This document shows positions 1-6,028 of a DNA stretch of 14,890 bases, one piece after another. The stretch is from positions 1-14,890 of the forward strand of contig DYHL01000039.1 in the NCBI GenBank assembly GCA_020724185.1, given 5' to 3'. Each line of letters opens with the position of its first letter. Position 1 is the stretch's first letter. Below the pieces are notes generated by a model. That model had not been told where the DNA came from. It ran no database searches and saw only the letters and a list, made by a program, of their open reading frames with translations. The translations under genes were made by a program, and so were the position numbers. The stretch is from Candidatus Nitrosymbiomonas sp. GTDB taxonomy: Bacteria; Sysuimicrobiota; Sysuimicrobiia; Sysuimicrobiales; Humicultoraceae.

Positions 1-133
1 GAATCAGCCCGATGGAGAGTTCATTGCCGTGAAAGACCGTCAGGAGTTCCCGTAAGAGCAATACCTGGCCGACCTGGGAAACAGCGCCCAGCATGAGCAC
101 CGCCAGGAGGTGAGACGGCATTCTCCGTGTCAT
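1..133 (-). CDS. Partial membrane spermidine synthase-like protein (N-terminus only)
   Basis: An open frame starts at an ATG (131-133) and runs off the left edge, showing about 44 residues. A purine-rich GGGAAG lies about 6 bases upstream of the ATG as a plausible ribosome site. The visible part is a hydrophobic helix followed by VLLLRELLTVFHGNELSIGL. That pattern (LLLRE, then F-x-GNELS-x-G) is typical of the first membrane segments of membrane-embedded, fused spermidine/spermine-synthase-like proteins. The catalytic half lies outside the window, so activity cannot be judged. The family call rests on motif recall only. It is transcribed away from the TA pair to its right and shares no operon with it. 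Confidence 0.6.
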   Translation of the reverse strand, partial: MTRRMPSHLLAVLMLGAVSQVGQVLLLRELLTVFHGNELSIGLI

Positions 134-534
134 GGCTGCTTCCCTACCATCTAGTAGTGTTCCAAACTTGCCGAGGTAAGAGGCGGTGGGATCGGCCTTG
201 GTATTTGGTTTCCGCCTCCGTGTTGGGTGTGGCGCAGGGGGAGTTTCCCGGGCCACACCGAGATTCCTGCGATGCTACTGGGTAGTGTCCCAGCAGGTGT
301 GTAGAAGTCCGGGCCCTTGACGAGGCAGGCCAGCGTGTGGTTCTCATCGGGATGACGCCGGTCGCCCTACGCAACGGCGCGTCAGGCCAGACGCCAGGTG
401 GGCAAGTGCAGAATCCCCCTCCCGGCACCACGATTCCGGCACCCGACCATTTCCCCGCGTCTGACTGGTCTTGTGTCCCTGTAGTCTGATCTGGTCGCAT
501 CGGGCGATCCACGCAGTCAAATCTGCGGACTAAC
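134..534. other. Intergenic stretch, no supported gene
   Basis: About 400 bases separate the two divergent genes. A minus-strand frame is open across most of it, but its translation is rich in Pro/Arg/Thr/Cys, matches no family I know and has no ribosome site. I treat it as non-coding. It should contain the promoters of both flanking genes. Confidence 0.6.
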
Positions 535-563
535 TTGACGCGATGTAACTTTCAAGTTACCAT
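535..563 (+). promoter_or_regulatory. Candidate promoter of the higBA-type pair
   Basis: TTGACG (535-540) and TACCAT (558-563) are separated by exactly 17 bases, which fits a sigma-70-type promoter (5/6 and 4/6 consensus matches). The expected start of transcription, about 7 bases past the -10, falls at or beside the GTG start codon at 570, so the toxin message may be leaderless. No Shine-Dalgarno sequence is present before either candidate start codon. Confidence 0.55.
545..560. promoter_or_regulatory. Palindromic operator in the TA promoter
   Basis: GTAACTT-TC-AAGTTAC is a perfect 7-base inverted repeat with a 2-base centre. It lies in the spacer and over the start of the -10 box of the toxin promoter. 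This is where a HigA-like antitoxin dimer would be expected to bind for autorepression. Confidence 0.65.
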
Positions 564-569
564 AGCGTC

Positions 570-953
570 GTGACGATGGAATCGGGGACTGGTCCGTGGG
601 AGCTCGTGTTCTATGAGACTGCCGAGGGCAACCGTTCGGCCGAAGTGTGGCTGCGGGAGCAAGGCCCGAAGGTCCAGGCACGGCTCGCTCGGATCTTCGA
701 TCTGCTGGAAGAACACGGCACCAGCGTCAGGGAGCCGTACGTCGCGCACCTTCGGGGCAAGATCTGGGAGGTACGCGTCGAGCACGCCAAGGTCCAGCGC
801 CGCTTGTTGTACTTTGCCGCGCCGGAGCGGAAGTTCGTCCTGTTGCACGGCTTCGTCAAGAAGACTCAGAAGACCCCGTCCAAGCAGATCAACGTGGCGG
901 AGCAACGCATGCAGGATTACACGGCACGACTCGGGAGGGAGAAGGATGGCTAG
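570..953 (+). CDS. higB: HigB/RelE-family toxin (Gp49-like)
   Basis: A 127-residue protein of the phage-derived Gp49-like/HigB group, mRNA-cleaving toxins of the RelE fold that act at the ribosome. Seen in the sequence: an N-terminal WELVFYETAEGN strand, a charged helical region, a central strand around IWEVRVEHAKVQRRLLYF, and the signature FVLLHGFVKKTQKTP near residues 89-103. Size and motif order are normal for the family. The first codon is GTG at 570; an in-frame ATG at 576 is an alternative that loses only two residues. Neither has a ribosome site, which fits a leaderless mRNA from the promoter just upstream. The stop overlaps the antitoxin start by 8 bases. Toxin-first order is usual for HigBA. 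The specific target is inferred from family knowledge only. Confidence 0.88.
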   Translation: MTMESGTGPWELVFYETAEGNRSAEVWLREQGPKVQARLARIFDLLEEHGTSVREPYVAHLRGKIWEVRVEHAKVQRRLLYFAAPERKFVLLHGFVKKTQKTPSKQINVAEQRMQDYTARLGREKDG

Positions 954-1314
954 GCTCAGTCGCCCTTGGAAGGAACTGAAGCAGGATCTCTTCCGGGACC
1001 CCGAGTTCCGGAGAGCTTACGAGGAGTTGGAGCCCGAGTTCCAGCTTGCTCGGGCGATCACCGCGCTTCGGGCCGCCAAGGGGCTGACCCAGGAAGAGAT
1101 GGCTGAGAGAGCCGAGATCAAGCGGCCGATGCTCAGCCGGCTCGAGGGGGCCAAGGACCTCCCCACGATTCCTACGCTCGCCAAGCTGGCTGCCGCCATT
1201 GGAGCCAGAGTGGAGGTTCGCTTCGTCGACCGGAAGAACCGGGAGCTCAGGCGTATCCCGCCGATTCGGGTCGGGTACAAGCCTGTAGTGGCGTCTCGCG
1301 AGCGGGTGAGGTGA
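946..1314 (+). CDS. higA: HigA-like antitoxin, XRE-family HTH
   Basis: A 122-residue protein that should neutralise the preceding toxin and repress the shared promoter. Residues about 33-92 form an XRE/Cro helix-turn-helix, with LRAAKGLTQEEMAERAEIKR as helices 1-3 and the recognition segment PMLSRLEGAK. This is followed by PTIPTLAKLAAAIGARVEVRF, typical of antitoxins paired with Gp49-like toxins. The ATG at 946 lies inside the toxin's last codons (8-base overlap), so the two are translationally coupled. A strong GGGAGGGAG stands just upstream of the start. A longer in-frame extension reaching back to 613 exists but overlaps the toxin gene and is not credible. The palindrome at 545-560 is the likely binding site. 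Confidence 0.9.
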   Translation: MARLSRPWKELKQDLFRDPEFRRAYEELEPEFQLARAITALRAAKGLTQEEMAERAEIKRPMLSRLEGAKDLPTIPTLAKLAAAIGARVEVRFVDRKNRELRRIPPIRVGYKPVVASRERVR

Positions 1315-1844
1315 ATGCTCCGGCAAGCGGCCGCGATCCATCCAGCAACGGTCCTGGGATGTTAGAGGGGCAGCCGACTGCTTTCCACAGCTGTGGCGAC
1401 CATGTGGGCGGCGCACCTGACGGTGCACGACCCGGCCGGAGAACGGATGCGCATGCGAGGTGACCACTGCGGCCGGGTCGGCCGCGCCAACATCAGGGGG
1501 TGGCATGAAGGAGGATCAGTAGCCGCTGTCGTCGGCTTCGCGGAGCAGGTCGCGCACCGGGATCGGCCCGCGGCTGACGAGGATGTCGAGCGGCGTCTTC
1601 CCACCGGACGTGGGCGCGGGATCATGGAACCAGGCGCGCCCGGGGCGCGAGGGTTTCAGAGCGACTCAGTACGGCCATCGGGTGCCCTCCGCGGTCATTC
1701 ACCTTGACTCGCGTGCCCAGCCCTACCGGCACCACCAACATTCGTTCGCCCACCAATCTCCTCCGGGGTACTCTCTGGTTTCAGTCCTGAACTCATCGCC
1801 CTGATCGTGCGGTGTCGCCCCATTGCGCTGGGCCACCAGTTCCA
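1315..1844. other. Intergenic region with no intact gene
   Basis: More than 500 bases lie between the TA pair and the GntR operon. I see a perfect 12-base palindrome CCACAGCTGTGG (1385-1396), a GC-rich hairpin (arms GCGGCC/GGCCGC, 1469-1485) without a T-run, and a degenerate minus-strand coding remnant (separate entry). The plus-strand frame at 1393-1707 has no family signature and I do not call it. Confidence 0.5.
1516..1665 (-). pseudogene. Possible remnant of a DUF2384 (MbcA/ParS/Xre-type) antitoxin
   Basis: On the minus strand a frame with no start codon is open from about 1665 to a TGA at 1516-1518. Its translation contains AWFHDPAPTSGGKTPLDIL and ends RDLLREADDSGY. The order W-x(5,7)-GGKTPLDIL-x(n)-V-x-DLL resembles the C-terminal toxin-binding domain of Xre/MbcA antitoxins (W-hydrophobic, 'GG-x-xPL-x-LL', then a final helix). 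A stop codon lies in frame just upstream (1666-1668), and no HTH or toxin partner is visible next to it. It would therefore be a 5'-truncated relic. The match is by eye and the family is uncertain. Confidence 0.35.
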
Positions 1845-1871
1845 TTTACAATTGGACTTGTCAGGTAACAT
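1845..1871 (+). promoter_or_regulatory. Candidate promoter of the GntR/hypD operon
   Basis: TTTACA (1845-1850, 5/6 match to the -35 consensus) is followed after 15 bases by TAACAT (1866-1871, 4/6 match to -10). The spacing is short. Its overlap with the inverted repeat at 1854-1880 suggests repression by the regulator encoded directly downstream. Confidence 0.35.
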
Positions 1872-1880
1872 GACAGGTCC
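1854..1880. promoter_or_regulatory. 27-base inverted repeat, likely operator of the GntR regulator
   Basis: The left arm GGACTTGTCA (1854-1863) and right arm TGACAGGTCC (1871-1880) are complementary at 9 of 10 positions around the 7-base centre GGTAACA. It lies 39 bases before the GntR-family start codon and overlaps the candidate promoter, the usual place for an autoregulatory GntR/FCD operator. Confidence 0.6.
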
Positions 1881-1919
1881 GCTTCCCAGGTGCTCTAGGC
1901 GCAGAGTCACCGTGAAGGC

Positions 1920-2681
1920 ATGGATCGGACTCCGAGACGGACTCGAGGAACCTCTCCTCTGGCAAGAGAGACGCTCTCGCGCCAGGCCGCTCGAGCGCTG
2001 ATCGTCAGCATCCTCCTAGGCCACTTCCGGCCGGGAGAGCCGCTTCCCTCGTCCGGCGATCTCGCCCGCAGGTTCGAGGTCAGCAAACCAGTCATCCGCG
2101 AGGCCTTCAAGATCTTGGCCACCCTGGGGATGGTCGAGACTCGCCAGGGCCGTTTCAGCCGGGTGAGCGAGCGCGCCGCATGGCGCGATCTCTCGCACGA
2201 GATTCTGGCCGCGCGACTGGAGATCGGGGCGGACGACGGCATCCTGAGAGAGAGTCTCGAGCTGCGGCGGGTTATCGAGACCGAGGCCGCCGCACTGGCG
2301 GCAGAACGCGCGACGGATGACGACCTCGCCGCGATGCGTCGGCACCTTGAAGTGCTCGAGAGGTCAAGCGGTGACCCGCAGGCCTACGCGGTGCAGGACG
2401 TCGCGTTCCACGACGCGGTGCTGCGGGCCACCCACAACCGTCTCTTCCTCCAGCTCATCGACTCTATGCGGGAGCTGCTCGTGTTCGTGCGCACGGTCAG
2501 CATCACCTCCAGCGCGGACCGCATCCCGACCTCACTGGAAGGTCACCGCATCCTCTTCGCGGCGATCACGGCCCGATCGCCGGAGGCCGCGCGGAGAGCC
2601 ATGGCAGACCATCTCGCCTGGGCCGAGCGGGTGAACGTCAGCGAGTACCGGGCCGCTCGCGCGGCGCCACCTGCTCCATGA
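1920..2681 (+). CDS. GntR-family transcriptional regulator, FadR/FCD subfamily
   Basis: A 253-residue DNA-binding regulator. A winged HTH spans about residues 17-85, with the GntR hallmarks GHFRPGEPLPSSGDLARRFEVS, then SKPVIREAFKILATLGMVETRQG. An all-helical FCD ligand/metal domain spans about 100-235. Candidate metal-binding positions are the Asp and His of VQDVAFHDAVLRATHN, the His of SLEGHRILFAA and the His of MADHLAWA. FCD regulators usually sense a small carboxylate or amino acid. Here the ligand is likely the substrate or product of the downstream dehydratase (inference). The ATG at 1920 is the only good start, and its ribosome site is weak. The stop TGA overlaps an ATG of the next gene (ATGA), so the two are in one operon. 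The inverted repeat at 1854-1880 is the probable operator. Confidence 0.9.
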   Translation: MDRTPRRTRGTSPLARETLSRQAARALIVSILLGHFRPGEPLPSSGDLARRFEVSKPVIREAFKILATLGMVETRQGRFSRVSERAAWRDLSHEILAARLEIGADDGILRESLELRRVIETEAAALAAERATDDDLAAMRRHLEVLERSSGDPQAYAVQDVAFHDAVLRATHNRLFLQLIDSMRELLVFVRTVSITSSADRIPTSLEGHRILFAAITARSPEAARRAMADHLAWAERVNVSEYRAARAAPPAP

Positions 2682-2688
2682 AGGGAGG
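2681..2688 (+). promoter_or_regulatory. Shine-Dalgarno site deciding the activase start
   Basis: AAGGGAGG stands 7 bases upstream of GTG 2696. It overlaps the coupled ATGA start/stop at 2678-2681 and is too far inside to serve that ATG. It therefore favours GTG 2696, although translational re-initiation at 2678 is possible. Confidence 0.6.
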
Positions 2689-2695
2689 CGCCGCA

Positions 2696-3616
2696 GTGTT
2701 GCGAGTGTCTCCCAGGCGCATGACCGGCATCGTCTTCAACATCATGCGGTTCACCGTGAACGACGGGCCCGGCATCCGGACGACAGTATTCCTCAAAGGA
2801 TGTCCGCTTCACTGCCTGTGGTGCCACAACCCCGAGGCGATTTCTCCTCAACCAGAGCTCTTCATCCGCGCGGATCTGTGCATCCGATGCGGTGCCTGCC
2901 TGGAGGCATGTCCGCACGCGGCCGTTCGGCGCGAAGACGACATGTTCGTGACGGCCCGGGAGGTGTGCAGGCGCTGCGGATGCTGCGTTGAGGCCTGCTG
3001 GTCCGGCGCCCGGGAGCTCGTGGGGCGGGAGATGACGACGGAGGAGGTCCTGGAGGAGGTCAGCCGGGACACCGTCTTCTATGACGAGTCCAGGGGAGGG
3101 GTGACCTTTTCCGGAGGGGAGCCGCTGCTGCAGCACGAGTTTCTGGCGTCGGTCCTGCAGGGCTGCAGAGACCGGGGGATTCACACCGCAGTGGACACGT
3201 CGGGGTACGCGGCGCCAACGGTGCTCGACGCGGTGGCCGAGGTCGCGGACCTCTTCCTCTACGACTTCAAGCTCTTCGACGAGGAGCGTCACCGCCGTTT
3301 CACAGGGGTTTCGAATCGGCTCATTCTGGAGAACCTGCGTCGGCTGACGGCGCGGAAATCCTCGGTCATCGTTCGGGTTCCGCTGATTCCCGGCATCAAC
3401 GACGACGACGAGAACATCCGGGCGATCGGCGAGTTCGTGGCGTCACTCGGCGGCATCAGCGAGATCGATGTGCTCCCGTATCACGAGACGGGCCTGGCGA
3501 AGTACGGCCGGCTCGGCAGGGTCTACGCGTTGCGCGAGGTTGCGCGACCCTCGCCGACGCGGGTGGAAGAGGTGGCCGCGCTGCTGTGCGAATATGTCGC
3601 CACCGTCGGAGGCTAG
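2696..3616 (+). CDS. Glycyl-radical enzyme activating enzyme (radical SAM)
   Basis: A radical-SAM activase that abstracts a hydrogen from the partner glycyl radical enzyme, generating its stable Gly radical. Numbering from the GTG at 2696 (306 residues), the SAM cluster motif is C36-x3-C40-x2-C43 in KGCPLHCLWCHNPE. Two inserted ferredoxin-type cluster motifs follow: CIRCGACLEACP (C62, C65, C68, C72) and CRRCGCCVEAC (C91, C94, C97, C101). SGGEPL, the SAM-binding strand, is near 140-145, and RVPLIPGINDD lies further on. The two extra 4Fe-4S motifs are typical of activases for dehydratase-type glycyl radical enzymes. An ATG at 2678 overlaps the GntR stop, but AAGGGAGG (2681-2688) sits 7 bases before the GTG at 2696, so I favour that start. 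The stop is followed 4 bases later by the start of its partner. Confidence 0.93.
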   Translation: MLRVSPRRMTGIVFNIMRFTVNDGPGIRTTVFLKGCPLHCLWCHNPEAISPQPELFIRADLCIRCGACLEACPHAAVRREDDMFVTAREVCRRCGCCVEACWSGARELVGREMTTEEVLEEVSRDTVFYDESRGGVTFSGGEPLLQHEFLASVLQGCRDRGIHTAVDTSGYAAPTVLDAVAEVADLFLYDFKLFDEERHRRFTGVSNRLILENLRRLTARKSSVIVRVPLIPGINDDDENIRAIGEFVASLGGISEIDVLPYHETGLAKYGRLGRVYALREVARPSPTRVEEVAALLCEYVATVGG

Positions 3617-3620
3617 CGTC

Positions 3621-5972
3621 ATGACCGATCGTATCAGGAAATTGCGAGAGCAGAGTCTAAGCGCAATTCCGCATCTCTCGCCGGAGCGGGCGATCCTGGT
3701 AACGGAGAGCTCGAAGGCCGTCGGGCTGCTCTCGGCCGCCATGCGGCGCGCGCTGACGTTTAGGACCATCATGGAACGCAAGGCCATCTGCATCAACGAC
3801 GGTGAGTTGATCGTAGGTGAGCGGGGCCCGGCGCCAAAGGCCACATACACCTACCCCGAGCTCTGCTGTCACAGCATGGAAGACCTGGAGCTGCTCCACG
3901 GCCGAGAGAAGATCTCGTTCCAGGTTGACGACGAGACTTGCCGCATCTACCGCGACACGATTGTTCCGTACTGGACCGGACGGACGATTCGGGACCGCAT
4001 CTTTGTGGAGATGACCGAGGAGTGGAAGGCCTGCTATAGGGCGGGCATCTTCACTGAGTTCATGGAGCAGCGGGCGCCCGGGCATACCGCGCTCGACGAC
4101 AAGATCTACCGCAAGGGCATGCTGGATTTCAAAGCCGACATTCAGAGCCGCCTGGGAGCTCTGGACTACCACAACGACCCCGAGGCTTTCGAGAAGAAGG
4201 AAGAGCTCGATGCTATGGCGGTCTGTGCGGACGCGATCGTGACCCTGGCGCACCGTCATGCCGATCGGGCGCTGGAACTGGCGGCGCAGGAGCCGGATGC
4301 GGTCCGGAGGGCGGAGTTGCACGAGATCGCCCGCGCGTGCAGGAAAGTCCCGGCGCACGCGCCCGAGACGTTCTGGGAGGCGCTGCAGGCCTACTGGTTC
4401 ATCCACCTCGGTGTGATCACCGAGCTCAACCCCTGGGATGCGTTTAACCCGGGTCGCCTCGACCAGCATCTCCACCCGTTCTACGCGAAGGGTCTGGCGG
4501 ACGGCTCTCTCACCCGCGAGGCGGCCAAGGAGTTGCTGGAGTGCTTCTGGATCAAGTTCGACAACCAGCCTGCGCCGCCGAAGGTGGGGGTCACGGCTGC
4601 CGAGAGTTCGACGTACACGGACTTTGCCAACATCAATGTCGGCGGCCTGCGGCCCGACGGGAGCGACGGGGTCAACGACGTCACGTATCTTGTCCTTGAA
4701 GTCATTGATGAGATGCGCCTGACCCAACCGAGTTCCAACGTTCAGCTCAGCCGGAAGAGCCCCGGCCAGGTGCTTGGGGCCGCGTGCCGGATCATCCGCA
4801 AGGGATGGGGGCAGCCCTCGATCTTCAACGCGGACACCATTGTCGAGGAGCTCCTCCGCCAGGGCAAGACTGCCGAGGACGCCCGCTCAGGCGGGGCGAG
4901 CGGGTGCGTCGAGACCGGCGCGTTCGGCAAGGAGAGCTACATCCTGACCGGCTACTTCAACCTTCCCAAGGTACTGGAGGTCACCCTGCACAACGGCGTG
5001 GATCCACGGACGGGGGCACGGATCGGCCTCACGACAGGCGATCCCGCTGTGTTCTCCTCGTTTGCCGAGATGATGGACGCATTTCGACGGCAGATCGAGC
5101 ACTTCGTGGACATCAAGGTGCGCGGTAACAACGTCATCGAGCGGCTGTATGCGGACTACATGCCCGCACCGTTCCTCTCGATTCTCATTGACGACTGCAT
5201 TGCCAAGGGCAAAGACTATAACAACGGAGGTGCGCGGTACAATACCAACTACGTTCAGGGCGTTGGCATCGGAACCATCACCGACAGCCTGACGGCCGTC
5301 CGCTATCACGTCTTCGATCATCAGACCATGACGCTGGCAGACCTCCGTGAGGTCCTGGGCGCCGACTTTGTCGGTCACGAACGAATCCGCCAGGCCCTCG
5401 TCAACAAGACGCCCAAGTACGGCAACGACGACGATTACGCCGACGAGCTCATGCGGGAGGTGTTCGACAGCTACTATTGCGCCGTGGACGGCCGCAAGAA
5501 TACGAAGGGCGGGCAGTACCACATCAACTTTCTTCCGACCACGTGCCACGTGTACTTCGGTTCCATGACGGGGGCAACCCCCGACGGGCGCAGGTCGGGG
5601 ACCCCGCTCTCCGAGGGGATTTCTCCGGTCCAGGGAGCCGATCGCAAGGGGCCGACGGCGGTCCTGCGCTCCGCCGGGAAGATGGACCATGTCCGGACTG
5701 GCGGGGCCCTGCTCAACCAGAAATTCACGCCGCAGCTACTCGAGGGCGAGAAGGGCATCGAGAATCTCGCCCACCTCGTGCGGTCCTACTTCGCGCTGGG
5801 CGGTCACCACATCCAATTCAACGTCGTCACCGCGGGAACACTCCGTAAGGCGCAGGCGCATCCAGAACAGTACCGGGGCCTGATTGTCCGGGTTGCCGGA
5901 TACAGCGACTACTTCTGCGACCTGAGCAAGACATTGCAGGACGAGATCATCGCGCGCACCGAGCACCAGTAG
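3621..5972 (+). CDS. hypD: Glycyl radical enzyme, probable trans-4-hydroxy-L-proline dehydratase (HypD)
   Basis: A 783-residue PFL-like glycyl radical enzyme. The Cys loop is GASGCVETGAFGKE with C429 and E431. The glycyl radical loop is RVAGYSDYF with G760. HypD active-site residues as I recall them from the published structure (F152, H160, D278, S334, D339, F340, C434, E436, Y450, T645, G765) all fall here at a constant offset of five: F147, H155, D273, S329, D334, F335, C429, E431, Y445, T640, G760. HypD removes water from trans-4-hydroxy-L-proline to give pyrroline-5-carboxylate, and length also matches. GGAGG (3608-3612) precedes the ATG by 8 bases. The activase lies immediately upstream. 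No pyrroline-5-carboxylate reductase, HypD's usual partner, is in the window. An enzyme acting on an N-methylated hydroxyproline is an alternative, because such relatives exist. Confidence 0.85.
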   Translation: MTDRIRKLREQSLSAIPHLSPERAILVTESSKAVGLLSAAMRRALTFRTIMERKAICINDGELIVGERGPAPKATYTYPELCCHSMEDLELLHGREKISFQVDDETCRIYRDTIVPYWTGRTIRDRIFVEMTEEWKACYRAGIFTEFMEQRAPGHTALDDKIYRKGMLDFKADIQSRLGALDYHNDPEAFEKKEELDAMAVCADAIVTLAHRHADRALELAAQEPDAVRRAELHEIARACRKVPAHAPETFWEALQAYWFIHLGVITELNPWDAFNPGRLDQHLHPFYAKGLADGSLTREAAKELLECFWIKFDNQPAPPKVGVTAAESSTYTDFANINVGGLRPDGSDGVNDVTYLVLEVIDEMRLTQPSSNVQLSRKSPGQVLGAACRIIRKGWGQPSIFNADTIVEELLRQGKTAEDARSGGASGCVETGAFGKESYILTGYFNLPKVLEVTLHNGVDPRTGARIGLTTGDPAVFSSFAEMMDAFRRQIEHFVDIKVRGNNVIERLYADYMPAPFLSILIDDCIAKGKDYNNGGARYNTNYVQGVGIGTITDSLTAVRYHVFDHQTMTLADLREVLGADFVGHERIRQALVNKTPKYGNDDDYADELMREVFDSYYCAVDGRKNTKGGQYHINFLPTTCHVYFGSMTGATPDGRRSGTPLSEGISPVQGADRKGPTAVLRSAGKMDHVRTGGALLNQKFTPQLLEGEKGIENLAHLVRSYFALGGHHIQFNVVTAGTLRKAQAHPEQYRGLIVRVAGYSDYFCDLSKTLQDEIIARTEHQ

Positions 5973-6028
5973 TTCCCCTCATGGCTGCACGAGGAGTGAA
6001 GGACGTCAAGAAGGAGGGATCAGATCGC

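Noticed and set aside
144..512. 122-codon minus-strand frame in the left intergenic region
   Set aside because: No ribosome site, no recognisable domain and an unusual composition; not enough to call a gene.
613..945. N-terminal extension of the HigA-like antitoxin frame
   Set aside because: It overlaps the toxin gene almost completely and translates to Arg/Ser/Cys-rich nonsense; ATG 946 has a strong ribosome site and begins the real protein.
1385..1396. CCACAGCTGTGG perfect palindrome as a regulatory site
   Set aside because: Twelve bases with no promoter or gene start beside it; kept only as a note in the intergenic entry.
1469..1485. GC-rich hairpin as a terminator for the HigBA pair
   Set aside because: The stem is only 6 bases, lies 155 bases past the stop and has no T-run; likely chance in GC-rich DNA.
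889..1506. Long minus-strand open frame across the antitoxin gene
   Set aside because: It is antisense to a clear HTH antitoxin, has low-complexity Pro/Arg/Ser composition and matches no family; typical of GC-rich shadow frames.
3657..4727. 356-codon minus-strand frame opposite the glycyl radical enzyme
   Set aside because: It is a shadow of a highly conserved enzyme on the plus strand, with no motif of its own. The 267-codon frame at 4887-5690 is rejected for the same reason.
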